Source: Allokutzneria sp. A3M-2-11 16 (GTDB lineage: Bacteria > Actinomycetota > Actinomycetes > Mycobacteriales > Pseudonocardiaceae). From it: DNA of 64,000 nucleotides. Shown here piece after piece: positions 35,452 through 45,071 of this stretch. The translations under genes and the position numbers were made by a program. The notes under the pieces are model-generated. The model worked only from the letters and a program-made list of their open reading frames with translations. It was not told where the DNA came from and searched no databases. The DNA lies in contig NZ_JANAVO010000001.1 in NCBI RefSeq assembly GCF_024213555.1, positions 1,364,001-1,428,000 on the forward strand. The letters are read 5' to 3'. Position 1 is the first letter of the stretch, and every line of letters begins with the position of its first letter.

Positions 35452-35982
35452 TCAGAGCGGGGGCGACGGGCGCCGCGGCATGCGCAGCGGCCCCATCTTC
35501 GCGAAGTACTCCCGCGACTCCCGCTTGAACATCAGGGCGAGCGCGGTGGCGTCGAGGCCGAGGATGGCCAGCCCGAAGATCACGTCCAGCGTCGTCACCT
35601 GGAGCCCGGCCGTGGCCGCGGCGCCGCCCGCGATCCCGGCGAGCCCGAGCACGCCGAGGAACACGCTGATCACGCCGAAGGCGACCAGCAGCATGCGCGC
35701 CCACGGGTACCCGGCCAGCATCCGCGCGGCCAGCCACGCGTAGACCGCCACGAACCCCAGCGACAGCGCCAGCCCGAAGAACACCGAGGCGGAGGCGGCC
35801 GCGTCGATCTGGTCGATCGTCAGCTCCGGGCGCATCGCCTGGAGCTGGTTCATGATCGCTTCGCGATCGGCGAGCTTGGTCGTTGAGCGGGCCAGGCTGA
35901 CCACGGTGCTGGCGATCCAGAGCACCCTGGCCAGCTGCAACGGCTGCGGCGCCGGGGCGGGGGTCACCCCTGGTTCAGCCAC
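35452..35982 (-). CDS. Four-helix membrane protein of the same local family, next to hemB
   Basis: 176 residues: helix near 17-36, a charged loop with [16 protein letters not shown], then helices near 68-90, 94-120 and 127-150. [13 protein letters not shown] is the family signature. The start at GTG 35982 has GGAAG seven bases upstream and overlaps the 3' end of hemB by 19 bases; GTG 35967, giving a 4-base overlap, is equally possible. Mycobacteria also carry small membrane proteins directly after hemB (Rv0513, Rv0514). Confidence 0.65.
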   Translation of the reverse strand: MAEPGVTPAPAPQPLQLARVLWIASTVVSLARSTTKLADREAIMNQLQAMRPELTIDQIDAAASASVFFGLALSLGFVAVYAWLAARMLAGYPWARMLLVAFGVISVFLGVLGLAGIAGGAAATAGLQVTTLDVIFGLAILGLDATALALMFKRESREYFAKMGPLRMPRRPSPPL

Positions 35983-36941
35983 TGCGCCGCTTCCGCTGCC
36001 CAGTAGGTGAGGATGACGTCCGCGCCCGCGCGCCGGATCGAGGTCAGCGTCTCCAGCACGGCGGGCTTCCGGTCGATCCAGCCGTTGGCGGCGGCCGCCT
36101 CGACCATCGCGTACTCACCGGAGATCTGGTACGCCGCAACGGGAACGTCGGAGACCTCGGCGATCGCGCGGATCACGTCGAGGTAGGCCAGCGCGGGCTT
36201 GACCATCACCAGGTCGGCGCCCTCGGCGAGGTCGAGCTGCACCTCGCGCAGCGCCTCGCGGACGTTGGCCCCGTCCTGCTGGTAGGTCTTGCGGTCGCCC
36301 TTGAGCTGCGATTCCACCGCCTCGCGGAACGGGCCGTAGAACGCCGAGGAGTACTTGGCGGAGTACGCCAGGATGCCGGTGTCGAGCAGGCCCGCGCGGT
36401 CGAGCGCCTCGCGGATGATGCCGACCTGGCCGTCCATCATCCCGCTCGGCCCGATCAGGTGAGCACCGGATTCGGCCTGGGCGACGGCCATCTCGCCGTA
36501 GATGCTCAGCGTGGCGTCGTTGTCCACCGAGCCGTCCGGGGCCAGCACGCCGCAGTGCCCGTGGTCGGTGAACTCGTCAAGGCAGCAGTCGGACATGAGC
36601 ACGGTGGCGTCGCCGACCTCCGCGCGGACGTCGCGCAGCGCCACGTTGAGGATGCCGTCGGGGTCGATGCCGCCGGAGCCGGTGGCGTCGCGCTTCTCCG
36701 GGACGCCGAAGAGCATCAGCCCGCCGACCCCCGCCTCGACCGCCTCGGCGGCGGCCTTGCGCAGCGAGTCACGGGTGTGCTGGAAGACGCCGGGCATGGA
36801 GCGGATCGCGACCGGCTCGCGGGCGCCTTCCTTGACGAACATCGGCAGCACGAGCTGGCGGGGCTCGACGGTGGTCTCTGCGACCAGCCTGCGGATCGCC
36901 GGGTTGCGGCGCAGTCGACGCGGGCGGTGTGTTGGGAACAC
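35964..36941 (-). CDS. hemB: Delta-aminolevulinate dehydratase HemB
   Basis: 325-residue enzyme condensing two 5-aminolevulinates to porphobilinogen. Catalytic lysines lie in [16 protein letters not shown] (near 198) and [12 protein letters not shown] (near 250). The metal-site segment [14 protein letters not shown] is near 118-131; its three cysteines suggest a zinc-type site. Start GTG 36941 has GGGGAG eight bases upstream. It is separated from hemD by a 108-bp gap holding a perfect inverted repeat, so hemB may have its own promoter. Confidence 0.95.
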   Translation of the reverse strand: MFPTHRPRRLRRNPAIRRLVAETTVEPRQLVLPMFVKEGAREPVAIRSMPGVFQHTRDSLRKAAAEAVEAGVGGLMLFGVPEKRDATGSGGIDPDGILNVALRDVRAEVGDATVLMSDCCLDEFTDHGHCGVLAPDGSVDNDATLSIYGEMAVAQAESGAHLIGPSGMMDGQVGIIREALDRAGLLDTGILAYSAKYSSAFYGPFREAVESQLKGDRKTYQQDGANVREALREVQLDLAEGADLVMVKPALAYLDVIRAIAEVSDVPVAAYQISGEYAMVEAAAANGWIDRKPAVLETLTSIRRAGADVILTYWAAEAAQWLNQG

Positions 36942-36980
36942 TGGCTGTACTCCCCTTCGACCTTCTCAACGGTCGGCTCG

Positions 36981-37039
36981 GTTGTACCCAATGTGGCATT
37001 CGTTACGTCTGACGGAACAAATGCCACATTGGGTACAAC
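36981..37039. repeat. 20-bp perfect inverted repeat between hemD and hemB
   Basis: Arm GTTGTACCCAATGTGGCATT (36981-37000) is repeated inverted at 37020-37039 around a 19-base spacer. The pairing extends imperfectly outward over GGTCGGCTCGG and CCGAACCGG. It lies 11 bp after the hemD stop and about 40 bp before hemB. Terminator, operator or mobile-type repeat are all possible; the ATGTGGCATT text is unusually A/T-rich for this genome. Confidence 0.8.
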
Positions 37040-37049
37040 ACCGAACCGG

Positions 37050-38579
37050 TCAGCGGCGGGCGCGCTTGGTCTTGCGCGGGGGCGGCAGCGCACCCTCCGC
37101 GCGGAGCCGGTTGGCGTGCTCGGCGAGCGCGTCGACCAGCGCGGGCACCTGGGCGAGCTCCGGCTGCACGTCCACGCGCAGGCCGAACTCCTTGGCGGTC
37201 TCGGCCGTCTGCGGGCCGATGCACGCCACCAGGGTGCGGGCGTGCGGCTTGCCCGCGATGCCCACCAGGTTGCGGACGGTGGAGGACGAGGTGAAGCACA
37301 CCGCGTCGAACCCACCGGTCTTGATCATCTCGCGGGTCTCGGCGGGCGGCGGGGCCGCGCGCACGGTGCGGTACGCGGTGACGTCGTCGATCTCCCAGCC
37401 GCGCTCGCGCATCCCGGCCGCCAGGGTCTCGGTGGCGATGTCCGCCCTCGGCAGCAGCACCCGGTCCACCGGGTCCAGGATGTCGTCGTGCGGCGGGAAC
37501 TCGGCGAGCAGGCCCTCGCTGGACTGCTCCCCGGAGGGCACCAACTCGGGGATGATACCGAAGGAGCGCACCTTCGCCGCCGTGGCCTCGCCGATGCAGG
37601 CGATCTTCACGCCGGAGAACGCGCGGGCGTCCAGGCCGAACTCGGCGAACTTCTCCCACACCGCGCGCACCGCGTTGGTCGAGGTGAACACCACCCACTG
37701 GTAGCGGCCGTCGACCAGGCCCTTGACCGCGCGCTCCATCTGCGCGGGGCTGCGCGGCGGCTCCACCGAGATCGTCGGCACCTCGACCGGGATGGCGCCG
37801 TGCGACCGGAGGCGGTCGCTCATCGCGCCGGCCTGTTCCTTGGTGCGGGGCACCAGGACCCGCCAGCCGTAGAGCGCCCGCGACTCCCACCAGGACAGCT
37901 TCGCCCGGTTCGCGACGGCACCGCCGACGGTCACCACCAGCGGGCCGTTCAGCTCACCGGCGTCGCTGGCCAGCGAGGCCAGCGCGGTGTCGATGGTCTT
38001 CTGCGCGCAGGAGGTGCCCTCGGTGGTCACCGAGACCGGTGTCTGCGGCGCGAGGCCCTGCTCCACCAGCGAGGACGCCGTCTCCGCCAGGTGGCTGGCC
38101 GCGGCGTGCAGCACCAGCGTGCCGGGCGCCCCGGCCAGCGCGGACCAGTCCACACTGCCGCGGACGTCGGCCTCGGTGTGCGCGGAGCCGAGCGCGACAC
38201 CCGCGTAGGCGGGCACCGCTGTCCCCGCGGCCACACCGGGCACCACGTCGAAGGCGACGGTGGACCTGGCCACGGCGGTGGCCTCCTCGACCACGGCGTC
38301 CGCGGTCAGCGGGTCACCGGCGACGAGGCGGACCACCGAGCGGCCGTTGCGGGCCTCGGTCACCAGGTCCTTGGCCACGTCGGCCGGATCGCCGACCGCG
38401 GGTCGGACCTCGGCCGTCCCTGGCACCAGGGCGGCGACCTCCACCGGCACGTCCGGGTCGGTCACCACGAGTTCGGCCCTGGTGAGCAGCTCCTGGGCCC
38501 GGACGGTCAGCAGACCGAGATCACCAGGTCCGGAACCGACGAAGGCAACCCGTCCTGGGGTCTTGCGAGCGCGGGTCAT
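37050..38579 (-). CDS. hemD: Fused uroporphyrinogen-III C-methyltransferase / uroporphyrinogen-III synthase
   Basis: 509 residues in two enzymes. The N-terminal ~240 residues are a SUMT/CobA-like methylase with VAFVGSGPGDLGLLTVRA, VVRLVAGDP and the VVPGVAAGTAVPAYAGV loop. The C-terminal ~260 residues are HemD, with RVLVPRTKEQAGAMSDRL, VVFTSTNAVRAVWEKF and CFTSSSTVRNLVG. The methylase glycines are partly altered compared with active CobA, so its activity is uncertain. The ATG at 38579 gives MTRARK, like mycobacterial HemD, with GGGGA seven bases upstream; a GTG at 38603 overlaps the hemC stop by four. Confidence 0.92.
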   Translation of the reverse strand: MTRARKTPGRVAFVGSGPGDLGLLTVRAQELLTRAELVVTDPDVPVEVAALVPGTAEVRPAVGDPADVAKDLVTEARNGRSVVRLVAGDPLTADAVVEEATAVARSTVAFDVVPGVAAGTAVPAYAGVALGSAHTEADVRGSVDWSALAGAPGTLVLHAAASHLAETASSLVEQGLAPQTPVSVTTEGTSCAQKTIDTALASLASDAGELNGPLVVTVGGAVANRAKLSWWESRALYGWRVLVPRTKEQAGAMSDRLRSHGAIPVEVPTISVEPPRSPAQMERAVKGLVDGRYQWVVFTSTNAVRAVWEKFAEFGLDARAFSGVKIACIGEATAAKVRSFGIIPELVPSGEQSSEGLLAEFPPHDDILDPVDRVLLPRADIATETLAAGMRERGWEIDDVTAYRTVRAAPPPAETREMIKTGGFDAVCFTSSSTVRNLVGIAGKPHARTLVACIGPQTAETAKEFGLRVDVQPELAQVPALVDALAEHANRLRAEGALPPPRKTKRARR

Positions 38580-38599
38580 CAGGCAATCCCCATTCCCAT

Positions 38600-39535
38600 T
38601 CACTCCCCTGGGCCGCTGAGCACCGCGGCCCCGAGGTCGAGCAGTTCCTCGGCCACCGCGCGGCCGAGCTGCTCAGCAGCTGTCGTGTTTCCGATGGCCG
38701 AGGCGCGCAGCATGTCTCCGTGCGGAGTCGCAGCCACTCCCCGCAACGACAGGCGCAACACCGTGCGCCCGTCGTCGTCGAGGTCCTCGACCACATCGGC
38801 CAGTGCGCCGACAGGAGCGCTGCAGCCCGCCTCCAACCTGGCGAGCATCGAGCGCTCCGCGGTAACCGCGGCACGACTGGCCTCATCGTCCAATGTGGAC
38901 CGGATCAGGTGTTCCACATCGACGTCGTCGATCCGGCACTCCACCGCCAGCGCGCCCTGGGCGGGCGCGGGCAGCATCTGCAACGGGTCCAGCGTCTCGC
39001 TGATCTCGTCCAGCCTGCCGAGCCGGGCGAGCCCGGCCCTGGCGAGCACCACGGCGTCCAGCTCACCGGAGCTGACCTTGCCGAGCCGGGTGTCCACGTT
39101 GCCGCGCAACGGGACCACGGTCAGCCCGAGGCCGAGGGCCTCCAGCTGGGCGGCCCGCCGCGGCGATCCCGTTCCGACGGTCGAGCCCGGGAGGAGCTCG
39201 CCGAGGGTCAGGTTGTCCCTTGCGCACAACGCGTCCCGCGGGTCCTCGCGCTGAGGCACCGCGGCCAGCACGAGCCGGGGGTCCGGCGCGGTCGGCAGGT
39301 CCTTGTAGGAGTGCACGGCCACGTCGATCTCGTTCGCCGCCAGCGCGTCGCGCAGCGCCGAGGTGAACACCCCGATCCCGATCTCCGCGATCGGAGCGCT
39401 CGACCGGTCGCCCGGGGTGCTCACGATCACCGTCTCGATCTCGGCGCCCGCACGTTCCAGCGCCGCGGCGACCATGCCGGTCTGCGCCAGAGCGAGCGCG
39501 CTCCCGCGCGTCCCGATCCGCAGTCTCGGCTTCAC
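38600..39535 (-). CDS. hemC: Porphobilinogen deaminase HemC
   Basis: 311-residue hydroxymethylbilane synthase polymerising four porphobilinogens. It starts [13 protein letters not shown]; the catalytic Asp region is [13 protein letters not shown] (Asp84-like), and the dipyrromethane cofactor Cys is in [12 protein letters not shown] near 240. Start and stop overlap hemA and hemD region genes by four bases, so rex, hemA, hemC and hemD behave as one coupled operon. Confidence 0.95.
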   Translation of the reverse strand: MKPRLRIGTRGSALALAQTGMVAAALERAGAEIETVIVSTPGDRSSAPIAEIGIGVFTSALRDALAANEIDVAVHSYKDLPTAPDPRLVLAAVPQREDPRDALCARDNLTLGELLPGSTVGTGSPRRAAQLEALGLGLTVVPLRGNVDTRLGKVSSGELDAVVLARAGLARLGRLDEISETLDPLQMLPAPAQGALAVECRIDDVDVEHLIRSTLDDEASRAAVTAERSMLARLEAGCSAPVGALADVVEDLDDDGRTVLRLSLRGVAATPHGDMLRASAIGNTTAAEQLGRAVAEELLDLGAAVLSGPGE

Positions 39536-40866
39536 CGGATATCACCGTCCTGTTCGGACTGTCCATTATGGATAAAAGGGTCCATGGCACCGACCGCCGC
39601 GACGGCCTGCTGGTCGAGCGCGAACAGCTCGCGCAGCGCGTCGGCGTAGTCGGAGCCGCCCGGCGCGGAGGCCAGCTGCTTCACCCGCACGGTCGGGGTG
39701 TGCAGCAGCTTGTCCACCACGCGGCGCACCGTCTGCGACAGCTCGTCGCGCACCTCCGGCGCCAGCTCCGGCAGCCGCGAGGACAGCCGCAGCAGCTCGG
39801 CGTCGACCACCTCGGCGGCCCGCCTGCGCAGCGCGGTCACGGTCGGGGTCACCGCGGCGGAGCGCTGCGCGGCCAGGTAGGCGCGCACCTCCTCCGCGAC
39901 GAGCTCGGTGGCCAGCCGGGTGTCCGCACCCGCCTCGGCGTCGCTGAGCCGGGCCTGCAGGCTCTCCAGGTCCACCACGCGCACCCCGGGCACCTCGGCG
40001 GCGGCCGGGTCGATGTCGCGGGGCAGGCCGAGGTCGCAGAGCACGATGTCGCGGCTGGCGCCCGCCAGCATGCCCGCGTCGATGACCACCTCGGTGGCGC
40101 CGGTGCACGCGAACACCACGTCCGCCGTCGCCAGCTCGACGTCCAGCTCCGCGAGGCCGGTGGCGCGCGCGGGCACGCCCTCGGCGGCGATGATCTCCGC
40201 CAGCCGCTGCCCGTTGGCCGGGGTGCGGTTGGCCACGACGATCTCCGCGACGCCCGCCCGGCGCAGGTGCGCGGCGGCCAGGCCGCCCATCGCCCCGGAG
40301 CCGACGATCAGCGCGCGGCGGCCGGACAGCGTGCCCAGCACGGCGGCGGCGTCGGCGAGGGCCTCGGTGACCAGCGAGGCGCCCGCGTGGTCGATGCCGG
40401 TCTCGCTGTGCACCCGCTTGCCGACCCGCAGTGCCTGCTGGACCAGCTCGTGCAGCACCTTGCCGACGGTCCCGGCCTGGTTGGCCTCGCCGTAGGCGGA
40501 GCGCAGCTGGCCGAGGATCTGGGCCTCGCCGACCACCATGGAGTCCAGCCCGGAGGCGACCCGGAACAGGTGCTCGACGGCGCGCGCCGCGTAGTGCACG
40601 TACAGGTGCGCCGACAGCTGGCCGACGTCGGTTCCCGCCTGGCGGGCGAGCACTCCGGAGACGTCGGCGAGGCCACCGTGGAAGGCGTCGACGACGGCGT
40701 AGACCTCGACGCGGTTGCAGGTGGCCAGCAGCACGGCCTCGGAGACGTTGGGGCAGCGCAGCAGCTCGTCGAGCAGTTTCCCGGCCTCGTCCCCGGACAC
40801 CGCGGCGCGTTCCAGGACGCGGACGGGCGCGGTGCGGTGCGAGAGCCCCACGGCGAGCAGGGTCAT
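39532..40866 (-). CDS. hemA: Glutamyl-tRNA reductase HemA
   Basis: 444 residues, first committed heme step, reducing glutamyl-tRNA to glutamate-1-semialdehyde (then HemL). The nucleophile is the Cys of [15 protein letters not shown] (near 50). [15 protein letters not shown] follows, then the NADPH fold with [14 protein letters not shown] and a C-terminal dimerisation helix. The ATG overlaps the rex stop by four bases, so heme entry is directly coupled to the redox sensor gene. Confidence 0.95.
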   Translation of the reverse strand: MTLLAVGLSHRTAPVRVLERAAVSGDEAGKLLDELLRCPNVSEAVLLATCNRVEVYAVVDAFHGGLADVSGVLARQAGTDVGQLSAHLYVHYAARAVEHLFRVASGLDSMVVGEAQILGQLRSAYGEANQAGTVGKVLHELVQQALRVGKRVHSETGIDHAGASLVTEALADAAAVLGTLSGRRALIVGSGAMGGLAAAHLRRAGVAEIVVANRTPANGQRLAEIIAAEGVPARATGLAELDVELATADVVFACTGATEVVIDAGMLAGASRDIVLCDLGLPRDIDPAAAEVPGVRVVDLESLQARLSDAEAGADTRLATELVAEEVRAYLAAQRSAAVTPTVTALRRRAAEVVDAELLRLSSRLPELAPEVRDELSQTVRRVVDKLLHTPTVRVKQLASAPGGSDYADALRELFALDQQAVAAVGAMDPFIHNGQSEQDGDIR

Positions 40867-41651
40867 CGGCCGACCACCGCCTCGCCGACGCCGGGCCGGG
40901 TGCCGTCCACGGTCACCTCGGCCAGCGCCTCGTCGGCGCGGCGGGCGACGTGGAAGGAGAGGATCTGCATCTCCACCGCCAGGTCCACCTTGCGCACCTC
41001 GACGTGGTCGGGGACCCCGAGAACCACGGGTGCGAAGTTCAGGATGCATTGCACGCCGCCGGAGACCAAACGATCGCAAACATCCTGAGCCACCGAGGGC
41101 GGCGTCGCGATCACGCCGATGTTGACCTCGCGTTCGCGGCAGATCGCTTCGATGTCGTCGATGTGCTCCACCGGAATACCGCCGACCGGAACGCCCATCA
41201 GGTCGGAATCGACGTCGAAAAGCGCGGCGACCGGGAAGCCCCTGCTCGGGAATCCGCCGTAGTTCGCCAGCGCGTGGCCGAGGTTTCCGATACCGACCAC
41301 CGCGACGCTGTGCTTGCGGGTCAGGCCGAGAATGCGCTCGATCTCACTGATCAGCACGTCCACGTCGTAGCCGACGCCGCGGGTGCCGTAGGAGCCGACG
41401 TAGGAGAGGTCCTTGCGCAGCTTCGCCGAGTTCACCCCGGCCGCGGCGGCCAGCTCCTCGCTGGAGATCGTGCTGACGCCCTCCTCGGCCATGCCGGAGA
41501 GAACGCGCAGGTAGACGGCGAGACGGGCGACGGCGGCCTCGGGGATGGCCCTGGCGCGCTCACGGGCGGCGGGCACATCGCGGGCGGAGACATCGGTGAC
41601 GGCGGCGGGCGGCTGGTCCCCGTTGTGCCCCTGGTCCCGCTGCGCCGCCAC
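40863..41651 (-). CDS. rex: Redox-sensing transcriptional repressor Rex
   Basis: 262 residues: an N-terminal winged helix ([17 protein letters not shown], then [29 protein letters not shown] in two parts) and a Rossmann domain with [13 protein letters not shown] binding NADH/NAD+. Rex leaves DNA when NADH rises and derepresses respiratory genes. The GTG at 41651 follows GGGAGAG and gives the family length; the frame upstream to 41810 is not conserved in style. Rex-type operators lie at 41762-41779 (own promoter) and 3040-3057 (menJ). Order rex-hemA matches Streptomyces. Confidence 0.95.
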   Translation of the reverse strand: MAAQRDQGHNGDQPPAAVTDVSARDVPAARERARAIPEAAVARLAVYLRVLSGMAEEGVSTISSEELAAAAGVNSAKLRKDLSYVGSYGTRGVGYDVDVLISEIERILGLTRKHSVAVVGIGNLGHALANYGGFPSRGFPVAALFDVDSDLMGVPVGGIPVEHIDDIEAICREREVNIGVIATPPSVAQDVCDRLVSGGVQCILNFAPVVLGVPDHVEVRKVDLAVEMQILSFHVARRADEALAEVTVDGTRPGVGEAVVGR

Positions 41652-41761
41652 GCTGCTCTCCCTCGCCTGCTTTTCTGAAATGGGTCGCTCGGCTGCTGAC
41701 GTCCGCGAAGGTGGGGTCTTCCGCTCTCCGGCCGCAACGGCGACATCCACACGGTAGCCGC

Positions 41762-41779
41762 TTGTGAACGCAGGCACAA
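41762..41779. promoter_or_regulatory. Predicted Rex operator upstream of rex-hemACD
   Basis: TTGTGAACGCAGGCACAA has perfect 5-bp ends TTGTG/CACAA; the inner 16 bases match TGTGAACGCGTTCACA at 13 positions. It lies 110 bp upstream of the rex GTG in the 280-bp promoter gap. Autoregulation of rex through such a site is established in Streptomyces. Confidence 0.7.
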
Positions 41780-41931
41780 AGTCGTGGCCGAGCGACGTAA
41801 CCAGCCGCACAATACCCGGTCAAACGCAGGTCGCGGACCACTCGCGGCGGCGGCGGGCATTCGGAGCAGCACGGTCGGCCTATCACCCGAACAGGTATTT
41901 CGATGCCCGAAACATGGTTTTCCGCCGGAAC

Positions 41932-42183
41932 TCAGGCTAGCGCGGCCCGCAGCCGCGCCTCCTCCACCTTCCAGTACCCGTGCTCCCGGCCGTCGACCAG
42001 GATCACCGGGACCCGGTCCCCGTACTCGGCGCGCAGCTCCCGGTCGGTGTCCACGTCCACCTCGGACCACGGAACGCCCAGCTCACCGCAGATCCGGGCC
42101 AGCTCGCCCTTGGCGATCTCGCACGGGTGGCAGCCCACCCGGCTCATCAGCGTCACTTCGTGGGCCGTCACTTCGCGGGACAT
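41932..42183 (-). CDS. Glutaredoxin-like (DUF836-type) protein
   Basis: 83 residues with a thioredoxin-like fold: CXXC in SRVGCHPCEIAKGEL (Cys17, Cys20 region), VPVILVDGREHGYW with the cis-proline, and a C-terminal helix. It is probably a thiol oxidoreductase with mycothiol or thioredoxin as partner. The ATG at 42183 was chosen; ATGs at 42192 and 42195 would add three or four residues and overlap the acyl-CoA dehydrogenase stop. A gene of this kind lies beside rex/hemA in both Streptomyces and mycobacteria. Confidence 0.82.
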   Translation of the reverse strand: MSREVTAHEVTLMSRVGCHPCEIAKGELARICGELGVPWSEVDVDTDRELRAEYGDRVPVILVDGREHGYWKVEEARLRAALA

Positions 42184-42191
42184 ACTGCCCA

Positions 42192-43349
42192 TCATCCCTT
42201 GAGGAGCGACCGCCCGATCACCATGCGCTGGATCTGGTTGGTGCCCTCGACGATCTGCAGCACCTTCGCCTCGCGCATGTAGCGCTCCACCGGGTAGTCC
42301 TCGACGTACCCGGCGCCGCCGAGCACCTGGACCATGTCCGTGGTCACCTTCATGCACATGTCGGTGGAGATCAGCTTCGCCATGGCGGCCTGGGTGGCGT
42401 AGGACTGCCCGGCGTCCTTGCGGCGAGCGGCGGCCAGGTAGAGCTGCCGCGCGGCCTCGATGCCCGCGGCCGCGTCGGCGAGCATGAACGAGACGCCCTG
42501 GAACTCCCCGATCGCCCTGCCGAACGCCGTCCGCTCCCTGGCGTAGGCGACCGCCACGTCCAGCGCGGCCTGCGCGACACCCACGGCGCACGCGGAGATG
42601 CCCAGCCTGCCCGCGTCCAGCGCCTCCAGCGCGATCTTCAGGCCCTCGCCCTCGATGCCGATGCGCCGCTCCGCGGGCAGCTCCGCGCCCTCGAAGATCA
42701 CCTGCGCGGTGAGCGAGGACCTCATGCCCATCTTGCGCTCGGGCCGCGACACCGAGATCCCCGGAGTGTCCGCGTCCACCAGGAACGCCGTGATCCCCTT
42801 CGGGCCGTCGTCGCCGGTGCGCGCCAGCAACGTGTAGAAGTCCGCCGCGCCCGCGTGCGTGATCCACGCCTTGGTGCCCTGCACGGTGTAGATGCCGTGC
42901 TGGTCGGCCTTCGCGCTCGTGCGCAACGCCGCCGCGTCGGACCCGCTGTGCGGCTCGGACAGGCAGTACGCGCCCAGCTTCTCCCCGCCCAGCAACGACG
43001 GCAGCCAGCGCTCGCGCTGTTCGTCCGTGCCGAAGTTCGCCAGCGCGTGGCAGGACAGCGTGTGCACGCTCACCCCGAGCCCGACCGCGAGCCAGGCCCG
43101 CGCCAGCTCCTCGACGACCTGGAGGTAGACCTCGTAGGGCTGCTCCCCCCCGTCGTAGCGCTCCGGGTACGGCAGCCCGAGCAGCCCCGACCGCCCCAGC
43201 GTGCGGAACACCTCGCGCGGGAACTCGCCCGTCGCCTCGGCCTCCGCCGCCCTCGGTGCCAGTTCGCGGTTGGCCAGCTCACGGGTGAGCGCGAGGAGCT
43301 CGGCGGCTTCCTCGGTCGGCAGCTGGCGTTCGATCACGGGCGCGCTCAT
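42192..43349 (-). CDS. Acyl-CoA dehydrogenase
   Basis: 385-residue FAD enzyme, full length. CLSEPHSGSDAAALRT (near 128) is the first ACAD signature, WITHAGAADFY contacts the flavin, RTAFGRAIGEFQGVSFMLAD follows, and the catalytic Glu is in QIVEGTNQIQRMVIGR near 365. It starts after GGAGGA with eight bases between. Substrate chain length is not evident; the FadD-like ligase at 43620-45071 in the same direction suggests fatty-acid activation and oxidation together. Confidence 0.93.
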   Translation of the reverse strand: MSAPVIERQLPTEEAAELLALTRELANRELAPRAAEAEATGEFPREVFRTLGRSGLLGLPYPERYDGGEQPYEVYLQVVEELARAWLAVGLGVSVHTLSCHALANFGTDEQRERWLPSLLGGEKLGAYCLSEPHSGSDAAALRTSAKADQHGIYTVQGTKAWITHAGAADFYTLLARTGDDGPKGITAFLVDADTPGISVSRPERKMGMRSSLTAQVIFEGAELPAERRIGIEGEGLKIALEALDAGRLGISACAVGVAQAALDVAVAYARERTAFGRAIGEFQGVSFMLADAAAGIEAARQLYLAAARRKDAGQSYATQAAMAKLISTDMCMKVTTDMVQVLGGAGYVEDYPVERYMREAKVLQIVEGTNQIQRMVIGRSLLKG

Positions 43350-43473
43350 CGCGGCGGTCCTCCACGCGGGTGTTCAGAACTCTGACCATCCGATTGTGGG
43401 GCCACCGATACTAGGAAGTCCAACTATTCCGTCGCGCAGCCGACCCACTCATCATCCGCAACGTGGTTGAAGC

Positions 43474-43606
43474 GTCTTCAAGTACCGCGAACCCCCAAGT
43501 TGATCACCACTAACCACACCAAACCCCCCGCCCGGCAGCTCGCCGAGGCGGGGGGGTTGGTGGCGGTTAACGATGATCGAGCGGGGGGTCGGGGGTACTT
43601 GAAGAC
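43474..43606. repeat. Long-hairpin element, family B copy 2
   Basis: A 133-bp inverted repeat with outer arms GTCTTCAAGTAC (43474-43485) and GTACTTGAAGAC (43595-43606), and inner arms AACCCCCCGCC (43522-43532) with a GGCGGGGGGGTT partner (43547-43558). It shares outer arms and the AACC..CCAAACCCCC / TGGTGGCGGTTA core with copy 1 at 21588. It lies 13 bp after the AMP-ligase stop. Confidence 0.85.
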
Positions 43607-43619
43607 CGGCGAACCCGGG

Positions 43620-45071
43620 TCAGGAGTCGCGGAGCTTGCGCCGCGCGAGCTTGCCGGTGGCGGTGTGCGGCAGCGCGTCGACGAACTCGACCCGCGTCGG
43701 CACCTTGAACTTGGCCAGCCGCTCCGCGCAGTGGGCGAGCACCCTGTCCTCGCTCAGGTCGCTGTCGCCGGAGCGGATGATCACGACCTTGACGGCCTCG
43801 CCGGTGTTCTCGTCCGGAACGCCGACAGCGGCCGATTCGCGCACCCCGGCCAGCTCGGCGAGCACGGACTCCACCTCGTGCGGGTACACGTTGAAGCCGT
43901 TCACGATGATCAGATCGCCCGCGCGGTCCACCAGGTGCAGGTCGCCGTCGGAGTCGAAGTAGCCGACATCACCGGTGCGGAACCACCCGTCGGCGTCGGG
44001 ACCGTCCGCGCCGTCCGGCCAGTAGCCGGTCAGCAGGTTCGCCCCGCGCGCGGCCACCAGGCCGGTGCTCTCGGCGTCCTCGCCCATCTCGAAGCCGTCC
44101 GGCAGCGCCTCGCCATCGGAGTCGACCAGCCGGACCTCGACGCCGGGCAGCGCCTGGCCGACCGAGCCCGGCTTGATCCGGCCGGTGCCCAGGGTGGTGG
44201 TCAGCACCGGCCCCGTCTCGGTCAGGCCGTAACCCTCGTAGATGTCGAGCCCGGTGATCTCACGCATGCTCCGCAGCGCCTCGAAGTCCAGGGGCGCGGC
44301 GCCGGAGGTGAACACCCGGACCGTGGCCAGCCGCTCGCGCAGCACCTCGGCGGGCTGGCGCAGCAGCACGGTGTACATCGGCGGGACGCCGACGAGCGTG
44401 GTCACGCGGTGGTTCTCGATGGCGTCCAGCGCGGCGTCGGCGTCGAAGCGCGCAAGCAGCACGCCGGTGCCTCCGCTGGCGCAGACCTGGAACAGGCCGG
44501 GCCCGAGGCCGTAGACGTGGAACAGCGGCAGCGCCAGCAGCACGCGGTCGGCCGCGGTCACCGGCGAAGGACGCAGCGCGGAGCACTGCTTCGTGTTGGC
44601 CAGCAGCGCGCGGTGGGACAGCATCACGCCGCGCGGCGAGCCGGAAGTGCCTGAGGTGTACGCGAGCACGGCCAGGTCCTCGCCGCCGCGCACGGAGTCC
44701 CCTGGCGTGAAGGAAGTGTCCAGCGCGGGCACGTCCTCGGAGTCGATCACCGTGCGCGCGCCGCAGTCGGCGAGCACCCGCTCAAGCTCGCGCTGCGAGA
44801 CACCGGGACCGATCGGCACGACCGCGCAGCCCGCGCGAAGCGCACCGAGCACGGCGACGCAGAACGGCAGCCCGGTCGGCAGCTTCAACGCGATCCGGTC
44901 ACCGGGCTGGGCGCCGTCCGCCCGCAGCCGCGCGGCCTCGGCGCTCACTGCGGAATCCAGCTCGCCCCAGGTCAGCGTGCGCCCGTCAGCCGCGTCGATC
45001 AGCGCTGGATGGGCCGCGCCCCGCTGGGCGGCCGCGCGCACCAGATCGGCGACGTTGACGACGGCGGACAT
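43620..45071 (-). CDS. AMP-dependent acyl-CoA synthetase/ligase
   Basis: 483-residue ANL-family ligase forming acyl-CoA via acyl-adenylate. P-loop motif LAYTSGTSGSPRGVMLSH near 137-154, FTSGAAPLD near 258, YEGYGLTETGPV near 280, hinge DRAGDLIIVNGFNVYPHEVE near 386-405 and the C-terminal lysine in TATGKLARRKLRDS. Substrate is probably a fatty or aromatic acid. It has its own upstream region, divergent from the sigma factor gene, and is separated from the acyl-CoA dehydrogenase by the family B hairpin. Confidence 0.9.
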   Translation of the reverse strand: MSAVVNVADLVRAAAQRGAAHPALIDAADGRTLTWGELDSAVSAEAARLRADGAQPGDRIALKLPTGLPFCVAVLGALRAGCAVVPIGPGVSQRELERVLADCGARTVIDSEDVPALDTSFTPGDSVRGGEDLAVLAYTSGTSGSPRGVMLSHRALLANTKQCSALRPSPVTAADRVLLALPLFHVYGLGPGLFQVCASGGTGVLLARFDADAALDAIENHRVTTLVGVPPMYTVLLRQPAEVLRERLATVRVFTSGAAPLDFEALRSMREITGLDIYEGYGLTETGPVLTTTLGTGRIKPGSVGQALPGVEVRLVDSDGEALPDGFEMGEDAESTGLVAARGANLLTGYWPDGADGPDADGWFRTGDVGYFDSDGDLHLVDRAGDLIIVNGFNVYPHEVESVLAELAGVRESAAVGVPDENTGEAVKVVIIRSGDSDLSEDRVLAHCAERLAKFKVPTRVEFVDALPHTATGKLARRKLRDS

